In this document: piece by piece, positions 56,299 through 64,000 of the stretch
Position numbering within the stretch: the first letter of the stretch is position 1
Layout: each line of letters opens with the position of its first letter
DNA from: Tetragonia tetragonoides
Taxonomy: Eukaryota; Streptophyta; Magnoliopsida; Caryophyllales; Aizoaceae
Direction of reading: 5' to 3'
Length of the DNA stretch: 64,000 bases
NCBI GenBank assembly: GCA_038025085.1
Contig: CM076151.1
Span: 12,870,501-12,934,500, forward strand
The notes under the pieces: generated by a model
What the model was told of the DNA's origin: nothing
Seen by the model: only the letters and a program-made list of their open reading frames with translations
Database searches by the model: none
Program-made: the position numbers and the translations under genes

Positions 56299-58016
56299 AT
56301 GAGCCTAACTAGCGAAGTTGATCTTGATCATGAGGCCTCAGTATTTGCCTTGAGCTTAGCAACTTGGGCAGTGCCTGCCTATGTACTCAAAGCCATCTTA
56401 GAGCTAGAAGTGCTTGAGATCATCAAGAAAGCAGGTCCGGAGGCCCAGTTGTCCACGGCCGAGATTGCGGCCCAGCTACCCACCACCAATCCGGATGCCC
56501 CGGTGTTGTTGGACCGCATGCTCCGCCTCCTAGCTAGCTTCTCTATACTCACTTTTTCTATCAAAACCCGGCCCGATGGCGGCATTGAGAGGGTCTATGG
56601 TCTGGCCCGTGTTTGCAAGTTCTTGACCCAGAGTGAGGATGGTGGTTCCTTTGCTCCTTACGCTCTTTTACTCCATGAAAAAGTTTTAAGCGATGTCTTG
56701 TAAGTCAATACTTCGCCTTTCGAACTCAAAATATTTAAATTCAAAGCTTACTCTCTAAAATGAATAATCCCTCCAACTTGATATACCTCACTAAAAGATT
56801 CTATGAATAAACAGCAAATTGTCTGCGTTAAACATTAAATGTTTTTACACACTAGTTTTTGCCCGTGCTATACAAGAAATTTGTACACATTGTGTTGATA
56901 GAAAGGGTCCGGGGCTATGCGATTATAAGTGTCCCCAGACCCCAATGTTTGATAACATTTTGAGGCATTAGCAGGTGTGGAAACAGTTTGAAGGATAGCG
57001 TGCTGGAAGGTGGAGTGCCATTCCAAAAGACTCATGGAATGGATGTGTTTGAGTACCTTGGCAAGGATCCTAGATTCCATGACGTTTTCTACAAGTCAAT
57101 GAACAGTCACTCTGCTATCTTACTAAAGAAAATTGTAGACACATATAAGGGTTTTGAAGGTTTATCATCGCTTGTTGATGTGGGAGGTGGTACGGGAGAC
57201 GCAATTAAAATGATTGTCAAAAAATACCCTAAAATTAAGGGCATCAATTTCGACCTGCCCCATGTCGTGAAAAATGCACCCTCATATACAGGTATTAACA
57301 GAGCGTACACTCATAAGAACGGGCTAGAAAATGACTTGAGCTTATAAGTGAGGAATATGTGCAGGTGTGGAACATGTTGGAGGAGACATGTATGTTAGTA
57401 TTCCTGAGGCGGATGCTATTTTTATGAAGGTGAGTTTAAGATGATTATGTTGTCAAAAGTAACCTAAAAATCACAATGCAATCTTTAACTTTTCATCACT
57501 TTATGACTAATATGCAACAAAAATTTTCAAAAAGTTCACATTGGAAATCTATTACAGTATGTCAGATCTCAAGTAATATGAGTACCAATGGGATGAATTT
57601 GATAAGTGGTACAACACCCTTTATATTTCTACAGAGTAATTCTTAATTTCTTACTATGGTGGTGATCTGATTACATATCAAAGTTTACTAACAGTTGAAC
57701 TTTCATTATGTCCAAGTGGGTATTTCACGTAGGGAGTGATGAAGAATGCCTAAAACTGTTGAATAACTGCTATGCGGCGTTGCCAAACCATGGTAAGGTA
57801 ATCTGTTGCGAGTATGTAGCGCCTGATGGTCCAGAAACAAGCTATGCAGCTAAGATGGCCCTCACTTTTGATAACATCATGTTGGCTGTGCCTGGTGGGA
57901 AAGAGAGGACCAAGCAAGAGTTTGAGGCCTTAGGGAAACAAGCTGGTTTTCCAGGTTTCCAGTTAGTTTGCAATGTTTGTGGTTCTTGGATCATGGAATT
58001 CCTCAAAAAGAACTGA
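56299..58016 (+). CDS. Caffeate/catechol-type O-methyltransferase (COMT-like), copy 2, intact
   Basis: This is a class II plant O-methyltransferase that moves a methyl group from S-adenosylmethionine to a phenolic hydroxyl in the cytosol. Exons are 56299-56699, 56975-57291, 57365-57429 and 57717-58016, giving 360 residues, the usual COMT length. Exon 1 encodes the dimerisation domain ([20 protein letters not shown] onwards). [11 protein letters not shown] near residues 199-209 is the SAM motif I, followed by [10 protein letters not shown] and [20 protein letters not shown]. The catalytic triad aligns as His265, Glu293 and Glu324. The usual CHDWS around the catalytic His is FHVGS here, and the COMT HNPGGKER segment is AVPGGKER, so the substrate may differ from caffeate. 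Introns are GT-AG, with intron 3 ending in AAG. It is the only intact member of the local triplet. Confidence 0.9.
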
Positions 58017-58525
58017 TACCTGAGACCAGAGCCTCCTTCACTCCTTGCCTATGTCGTCGCATACTCGTGGTATACTGATTTGTGCAGTTGGGCTCGGGTA
58101 CTTTGGCGTACAATACATTGTTGATGGTTTATAAGTATCATTGCTATCAAACATTCTCTACTTGTTATGAGCGTGTTCTGCATTATTATTCCTTGTAAAA
58201 AAATTTGTCCACAAAAACTGGCGGTGTTATCTAAGGGCCAGTTCAGGGTGGTTTTTAGTACGGATTTGAGGTGGTGGTATCTTACGGATTTGCTGGATTC
58301 AAAACTTATCAGTCTCCATCTATAAATAAAATCAGAAGTAAACTAATGTAGTCCTTTTCGCAATTCTCTTTCCCTCCATAGGTATTATGACTGCATGGTG
58401 CACCTTAAATTTGGTTATTATAGCCTAGGATAACAGTTGACTAAGTATATATATGAATCAATGATGTATAAAATGGCTTATAATATAATTAAATCAGTAG
58501 AATGCTTCTTGATTAGTACTACTTC
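58017..58525. other. 3' region of O-methyltransferase copy 2
   Basis: Likely 3' untranslated sequence, then spacer up to the LTR border. No gene is seen. Confidence 0.5.
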
Positions 58526-58759
58526 TGAAAGAATGTATAGAAATATATTTTTGTGATATGTTTTCTCTGCCAATGCTTGTGTACAATGTATCCTTATATA
58601 AGGATATGCCTAACAAACAAAGTAAACTTAGCCTAAAATCATGCCATAAGATAACATTACCATACAGCTAATAACGCCAATATCCGAGAATAACGCCATA
58701 TGATAAGGTTGCCATATAACTAATATTGGCATAAATCACAATATTCCCAAATACTCCCA
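58526..58759 (-). mobile_element. Copia-type LTR, minus orientation
   Basis: The 234-base LTR runs on the minus strand from TGGGAGTATTTGGGAATATT to ACATTCTTTCA, with TG..CA ends and a TATATAAGG promoter-like box. Just upstream in element sense lies the polypurine tract GAGGGGGGTAT, so this is a 3' LTR. The same LTR occurs at 59605-59838 in the opposite orientation. Confidence 0.9.
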
Positions 58760-59150
58760 ATACCCCCCCTCAAGTTGGAGCATGAGGATCAAGAATGCCC
58801 AACTTGGAGAGTAATAAATCAAACTGTTTCTTGCCAAGAGCTTTTGTAAAGATGTCGGCCAACTGAGACGATGTAGAAACATGAGCCGGAGAAATCAAAC
58901 CTGGAGTACCCTTCAAATAACGAACCACTTTTAAAGCGGCCTCCCAATGCTCAGTTCGTGGTTCCTGCATAAACTGAGACAATATATGTACGGAATAGGC
59001 TAAATCCGGCCTGGTTACTGCAAGATAAATTAGACGTCCAACTAACCGACGGAAACTTTTCAGGGCATCACAAACGCTACGATTGGAACAATACATTATG
59101 TAGTGTCCTTGTCTTCGGTGAGTCCTCGATCTGCGCGATCGAGTCTTCAC
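58760..59150 (-). mobile_element. Copia pol 3' end with internal RNase H deletion
   Basis: Minus-strand translation gives FRRLVGRLIYLAVTRPDLAY, SVHILSQFMQEPRTEHW and AALKVVRYLKGTPGLI, the segment just after reverse transcriptase in Ty1/copia. It then jumps directly to SPAHVSTSSQLADIFTKALG and LLSKLGILDPHAPT. The stretch that should lie between them, including the RNase H DADWA and catalytic residues, is missing without loss of frame. The element cannot encode a working RNase H. Confidence 0.88.
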
Positions 59151-59250
59151 AATTCATTGGTCAGTGAGTACTTGATCTGCGCGATCGAGTCTTCACAAGT
59201 AATTAGTCGTTGAATCTTCGATCTATCCGTCGAATCTTCACATATTATCT
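59118..59250. repeat. 46-bp tandem repeat with near-palindromic GATCTGCGCGATC core
   Basis: Three units start near 59118, 59164 and 59210. The first two share TTGATCTGCGCGATCGAGTC-type cores (one has CTCGAT), and the third is diverged (TTCGATCTATCCGTCGAA). The core is a near-palindrome. It lies in the internal region of the copia remnant. Confidence 0.8.
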
Positions 59251-59604
59251 AGTAGGAAGAAGTCAACTTCTTGTCGCTACCTCCAATACTTCAAATCGGC
59301 GCCATACATGGTCGTCGAGCAATTTTATTATCATCATCAAGGTGATCTTGTATATCACATGAACACCTTTTTTTTCATCTACTGCTGCAAAAACGGGCAG
59401 TAGCTCCGCCATCTTTTGAAGCCCACTGTGTGCGAGTCTTCATTTATCATAACCATTAATTAATGTCATATTGGATCACATTAGATCCATCAATAGTGCC
59501 GTGGAAGGCCATCATATCAAAGGAAAAAAGAAAAAAAAAAAAAAAAAAAACTTTAAATCAAGTAGGTTGGTCTTGGGATGTTTGGGTGCGGAAGCTTTTG
59601 TGTT
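59151..59604 (-). mobile_element. Copia internal remnant (gag start and leader), minus orientation
   Basis: The minus strand carries gag-like text (GCCTTCCACGGCACTATTGA, GACCATGTATGGCGCC) and, at 59548-59604, a leader segment. That segment is the inverse of the leader following the plus LTR: CTAAACACAAAAGCTTCCGC and CAAACATCCCAAGACC in both. About 40 leader bases present on the plus side are missing here. A 19-base A run lies near 59531-59549. Confidence 0.65.
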
Positions 59605-59838
59605 TAGGAGTATTTGGGAATATTGTGATTTAGGAGAATATTAGTTATATGGCAACCTTATCATATGTCGTTATTCTCGGATATTGGCGTTATTAGCTGT
59701 ATGGTGATGTTATCTTATGGCATGATTTTAGGCTAAGTTTACTTTTTTTGTTAGGCATATCCTTATATAAGGATACATTGTACACAAGCATTGGCAGAGA
59801 AAACATATCACAAAAATATATTTCTATACATTCTTTCA
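59605..59838 (+). mobile_element. Copia-type LTR, plus orientation
   Basis: This LTR has the same 234-base length as the one at 58526-58759 but the opposite direction, and ends in TTCTTTCA at 59838. The first bases are changed (TAGGAGTATTTGGG instead of TGGGAG..). It is followed at once by TGGTATCAGAGC, so it is a 5' LTR. Confidence 0.9.
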
Positions 59839-59962
59839 TGGTATCAGAGCTTGTTCAATCCTGAAAACCTAAACACAAAAGCTTCCGCTATGCCGGTGGC
59901 GGACTGTTGTCCGTTCGCCATCGGACAACCCCAAACATCCCAAGACCAACCTACTTGATTTA
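59839..59962 (+). mobile_element. Copia primer binding site and leader, plus orientation
   Basis: TGGTATCAGAGC matches the primer binding site complementary to the 3' end of initiator tRNA-Met used by many plant copia elements. The leader that follows contains the hairpin TTGTCCGTTCGCCATCGGACAA and ends near CCAACCTACTTGATTT. The rest of the plus-oriented element is absent. Confidence 0.85.
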
Positions 59963-60160
59963 AACACAAATAACGAGGCTTCATGATCTTCATCTCCTCT
60001 AATTTGGCTCATCTTCTTCCTTTTGAGTTTGTTTTAGTGTAAATGAAACTTAAAATAGATATAAACAACTTCTTAGCCGCACCTATATGATTATGTAGAG
60101 TTGATAGTTGACAAACAACTTTAAATCAACTTTAAACAACTCCACGTTGCTAGGCTCAAT
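59963..60160. other. Unassigned junction sequence before O-methyltransferase copy 3
   Basis: Sequence here matches neither the O-methyltransferase copies nor, as far as I can tell, the copia leader. Homology to copy 2 starts abruptly near 60160. Confidence 0.45.
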
Positions 60161-61288
60161 GCAATGAACAATCACTCTGCTATTGTGCTGAAGAAAGTTC
60201 TGGAAGTTTACAACGGCTTCGAGAGTCTAACATCACTAGTTGATGTTGGTGGTGGCACCGGAGACACACTGAAAATGATCGTATCGAAATATCCTACAAT
60301 TAAGGGCATCAACTTCGATATGCCTCATGTCATAAAAACTGCACCTTCCTATCCTGGTATGTACGTCGCTCACAGACTGTAAACCATATGCTGAAATTGG
60401 AAGTATAATGGTCATATATAATGCTCTGCTGCTTTGTCAATCTTTTCCAACACTACAGCTCTTTGGATGTGGAGCCTAATTAGAAATATTACATCTTGTG
60501 GAACTGACAGCATAAGGAACTTGTGATGTTTTAAGTCCTTCGTGTCGGTGGTGAAATCTTACAAGAGAGTGAAGATCATACTGTGTGAATGTGTGATCAT
60601 GGTATCCCTGTCATGGGTTTAGGAAGTTTTTCACATAGATTTTCTCTGTGCTAATTTTGTTTCTTTTCTTTTATTATTAAGTGTGTTTGTTAGTGGTTGT
60701 CAACCATAACATTCTTCATGAAAACAATAAGAACATATTTTTGATGCATGCAGGTGTGGAACATGTTGAAGGAGACATGTATACTAGTGTTCCTACAGCC
60801 GATGCTATATTCATGAAAGTGAGTTTCTTTTCGCCTTTTTGAATGTAGTTAATGACACCATCACTTCCTTATATTCCATATATTCCATATATTCCTATTA
60901 AAACCTCCTTCATACAGTATCTGAACAGTGAACAAACCCACCAGATGCAAGAATTGAACATATAATGCTTTGCTTTATTGTTGATCAGTGGACGTTGCAC
61001 TTATCGAGTGATGATGAGCAATGCCTAAGGCTTTTGAAGAATTGCTATGCCGCCTTGCCAGACCATGGCAAGGTAATAATTTGCGAGTATGTCGCACCTG
61101 ATGCACCTGAAGCGAGCCACTCAGCTAAGATGGCTTTCACTTTGGACAACATCATGTTGGCTATGGTCGGTGGCAAAGAGAGGTCCAAGCAAGAGTACGA
61201 GGCCTTAGGGAAACAAGCTGGTTTTCTGGGTTTTCAATTAGTCTGCCAGGTTTGTGATTCTTGGATCATGGAATTTCTCAAGAACTGA
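60160..61288 (+). pseudogene. O-methyltransferase copy 3, 5'-truncated (COMT-like)
   Basis: Homology begins in the middle of exon 2 at [10 protein letters not shown] (ATG at 60164) and continues to the end: about 60160-60356, 60754-60818 and 60989-61288. Exon 1, encoding the dimerisation domain, and the first ~40 codons of exon 2 are missing from the window. What remains is open: [11 protein letters not shown] (SAM motif I), [30 protein letters not shown], and the catalytic-type segments [21 protein letters not shown] and [12 protein letters not shown]. All introns keep GT-AG. A stand-alone product would lack the dimer interface. Truncation probably came with the copia rearrangement just upstream. 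Confidence 0.82.
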
Positions 61289-63282
61289 AAAGCCCATTCT
61301 GAAATTGCCTTCCCGCGTAATGTCTGGGAGATGATTTGCCACTCTGTGGACATATAAAACTTGTAATTTATGTCTAAAGCACGGACAATCATACCTGGGA
61401 TTGACTTTCATGTTGGAATTTGCATATGAATCTCTTTGTGAAGTTTTCACAGTATATCTTTGTGAAATCTTCTTGCCCTTGCAGTACCTGGCTCTTTACC
61501 TGGAGCAAAAACAAGACAAAGTAAACTGGCCAAGAAATTAGAATTATATTTCATCTACAGTAGTGGTACTTGGTTTTCAGCTGTGTCCTAAGCTCCAATC
61601 AATTTACTGTGTGACAGATGGTTATTGTATCAATAGTACCACAAGACAACAAAAGTAAGCCTGTTTATAGCAAAATAACTTCGTATAGGACATATGTATC
61701 TATGATCAGCTCGGTTATTGACCCAGTTAATTGCACAGTATATATGTTTATTAGATGACATACAAGCATCTGATATCATTTGATGAAATTTATATCCATG
61801 AAGCAGATACTCTATTTCTCAAAGTTAATAGTGCACTCACTATACAATCTTCGCTCTTCATAACACAAGTTTTCCATCCTTTTAGGTTCAGACGACCCTC
61901 GCAAAGTCATACCCAACTCTTAAATGATTATTGGTTAGCAGCCTCAAATAAACTTGTATCACTTAGCTCAAAATGTTCTCTTATCTCTGTACTTCTGGGA
62001 GAAAAAAGAAGTTACTAGAAAATAAGAGAAGAGGACTCTCTATCATGCTTGCCTATAATGAACATTTTGCAAATGTTCTCATGCCACAATATCCAAAACC
62101 TAACATCAATTAATCTCTGTAAAGTGTCTTCATAAACAATACATCTCAAGGAGTACTTACAATAGGTTTCTAATTTATCCGACTTGTGGTTTGTAGGAAG
62201 CTGTAAATTGAACTTTCAATCTCCACTGACCTGAGAACTAGATCGTTAATCGTCCTCTCCCTGACACTGTGACACCTAATTTGTCATAAGCTTATAACCA
62301 TCAGTCTTCAGGATTACAATCCCTGCTTCATCATTACTGACAGTTGAATCCTTTTAATCCAAACCAACAATACAAAAATCCTACTTATTTACCAGATAGC
62401 TCTCAAATATAAACCAAACTTACAAGAACTTTCTGCCCTCTGACATTTTCCTTCACTTTCTTTCAATTCCATATGACGCGCCACACATTACATTGCGACT
62501 GTATATCCCTTAATCCCTATGTCCTCTTCAGTCTACTCCACTGCAGAAATGTTCGAAATATCCTAACAGTCTTGTTACTCCCATTTCTCTCTCGAAGGCT
62601 CTCGGAAATCAATAATAGTCTCAACTCTCAAGGTAGTTAGTTTCTTCTTAGCTTTGATTAAAGAACTCAATGGGGCATAAAGAGGGGCCAATATTCTGGG
62701 TTATTATTACAATCAAGGAGGCATTTTTCAAGGGTATGCATAAGCTAACAGCATAATCATGCTAGATCCAAGGCCTTCGTTTTAAACCCTTCAGCAATTC
62801 CTTCACTACCAACCTCCAACACGTCATCATTAACCTCATGGCAAAGTCTGCAACTACTATTTAGGGCAATCTTGTTCTAAAAAGGGTACATTGAATCTCT
62901 CTGCCAAAATCTTTTTTCAGCCAAGTTATATTATAATCAAGTAAATAACACAAAGTTCTGCACTTTTGCAACTTGCAAGCGAAATATGCAATTTTGGAAC
63001 ACTTTTTCTGAAGAAAAACATCACCAAATTGACAGTAGAAGAATTGTATACAATCAATGAATTGATATAAGCAAGAAATCAACAAACATTGGATTGAATT
63101 CATTGAAACGAAAGATTCTGTGTTTAAATTGAGAGAAAGAGAGATAGTTAGCATACATTTAAAGAGAGAGAAGCTTCTGGTATCACTTATCAGCCGACGG
63201 GAACGGATGTTCTTCCGATTGCTAGCAGAGAGAGAGAGAGAGCGATGAGTGATGCCAACTTGATGGGCGACCGGCATTTTGT
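61289..63282. other. Downstream region, no gene recognised
   Basis: The first part is 3' untranslated sequence of copy 3. The minus strand near 63000-63250 is CT-rich and could be a leader of an unseen minus-strand gene, but no coding exon for such a gene is visible in 61.3-63.0 kb. An open frame of 193 codons at 62861-63442 has no domain. Confidence 0.45.
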
Positions 63283-63400
63283 CTCTTTTTTTTTTTTGTT
63301 CTTTTGAATAGGCAACTAACGAGAACGAGTTGCCAGGGGAAAGGAAGGCGCGGCTCAACCCTACCGGGAACCGGCCTACTTGATGGAAACCGATAAGAGT
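63283..63400 (-). mobile_element. Possible SINE tail related to the one at 26 kb
   Basis: A T run followed by TTTTGAATAGGCAA copies the tail arrangement of the SINE at 26081 (poly-T then TTTGAATAGGCAA). Read on the minus strand, both end in TTGCCTATTCAAAA. The rest, GGTTGAGCCGCGCC-like on the minus strand, is GC-rich and different. No target duplication is clear. Confidence 0.4.
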
Positions 63401-63539
63401 TATGGAGCCAACAAAAATAGAGTAGTTTTCTTTGCTTGTCAAGAGATTGAGACACCCCTAGTATGTCATGTTCAAAGTCTCGTATTTATCCGTAAATATA
63501 TTAGACTAATTGAATACCAATAGTGAGGTATTATAGTTT

Positions 63540-63653
63540 TTAGAAGTCCGCAGACACTAGATATGGGGACAATAAGGATTCGAACCCATGACATTGTCTT
63601 ACCAAACCACTTGGGAGTAAGTTTGGAATCACTAGACCACCATCCTTGTTGGT
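63540..63653 (-). mobile_element. tRNA-derived SINE head
   Basis: The minus strand carries an A-box-like TGGTCTAGTGATTCC and, about 45 bases on, a perfect B box GGTTCGAATCC. These are the internal Pol III promoter elements of a tRNA-derived SINE. An actual tRNA is excluded because no acceptor or anticodon stems form. A-rich tracts flank it, but no convincing target duplication is seen. Confidence 0.6.
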
Positions 63654-63765
63654 TAAAAAAAAAATAGAGTAGTTAAAATTAGATAACACGACATAAAGTG
63701 AACACAAAAAAAAAAAACATATTAGGCGGGAGATTCTCGATGCATACGGATTAATCCATTTAGGT

Positions 63766-63885
63766 GTGTTCTTTAGAGTTAAACTAAATAAGTTTTGATC
63801 CGAAACATACTTTTTGCTTTTTCCCTCGCATATTAGACATTACACTTCACTTTATTGGGTTTAGTTTCGTTCAACTCTAAAGAAC
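63766..63885. mobile_element. Small MITE with GTGTTCTTTAGAGTT ends
   Basis: The left end GTGTTCTTTAGAGTT and the right end AACTCTAAAGAAC are near-perfect inverted repeats 120 bases apart. Similar ends occur in the elements at 23510-23668 and 35043-35336. No coding capacity. Confidence 0.7.
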
Positions 63886-64000
63886 GAGTTGGAATCCTCT
63901 ATGACCCTAAAGCATAATTTGTATTACTAAACTTCGTTTACTATCCAGACTCCTAATAATCACACCTTTAATTAGAATAAACAAATTAGGTTTTGAGCAT

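Noticed and set aside
62861..63442. 193-codon minus-strand frame
   Set aside because: It spans a T-run, SINE-like DNA and CT repeats, has no domain, and its composition is not gene-like.
63540..63653. A tRNA gene on the minus strand
   Set aside because: It has A and B boxes but no acceptor, anticodon or T-stem pairing, so it is a SINE head.

Overview
This is a stretch of a plant nuclear genome, from a eudicot. The genes are split by GT-AG introns and lie in AT-rich, transposon-filled DNA with MITEs, SINEs, L1-type LINEs, copia LTRs and microsatellites. A Caryophyllales or Amaranthaceae source is possible but I cannot prove it. I rebuilt the gene models by hand from splice sites and reading phase. 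Every model called intact sums to a whole number of codons.

Layout. (1) 0.6-16.3 kb, minus strand: a 14-exon gene for RNA polymerase III subunit RPC3/RPC82 (523 aa). Its last two large introns hold two arrays of one ~300-310 bp tandem repeat in opposite orientations, with exon 13 between them. A tRNA-Cys(GCA) gene sits head to head with it, 139 bp from the start codon. (2) 17.0-24.2 kb, minus strand: a tandem duplication carrying two PAR1-type secreted cysteine-rich protein genes (216 and 203 aa). (3) 24.2-34.3 kb: no protein gene. It holds a U2 snRNA-like relic with a plant snRNA promoter element, a SINE with a perfect 16-bp target duplication, an unusual TCACC-rich minisatellite with terminal inverted repeats, and a SINE split by a MITE between its A and B boxes. 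(4) 34.4-48.2 kb, plus strand: oxalate-CoA ligase AAE3 (532 aa, 4 exons), a five-zinc-knuckle CCHC protein (279 aa, 5 exons) and an actin-depolymerizing factor (137 aa, 3 exons, first exon only the ATG). (5) 49.9-61.3 kb, plus strand: three caffeate/catechol-type O-methyltransferase loci. The first is a pseudogene (frameshifts, a stop, an L1 in intron 1). The second is intact (360 aa). The third has lost its 5' half next to a rearranged copia element whose two LTRs face opposite ways. (6) 61.3-64 kb: no gene recognised, with SINE and MITE remains.

The genes are ordinary neighbours in a plant genome and do not form a shared pathway. The only functional clusters are the PAR1 pair and the O-methyltransferase triplet. 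The Pol III subunit gene beside a Pol III-transcribed tRNA gene is a notable pairing. I see no wholly new system. The features most worth a second look are the inverted satellite arrays around RPC3 exon 13, the minisatellite-cored inverted-repeat elements at 31 kb, the inverted copia LTR structure, and the mosaic O-methyltransferase copies.
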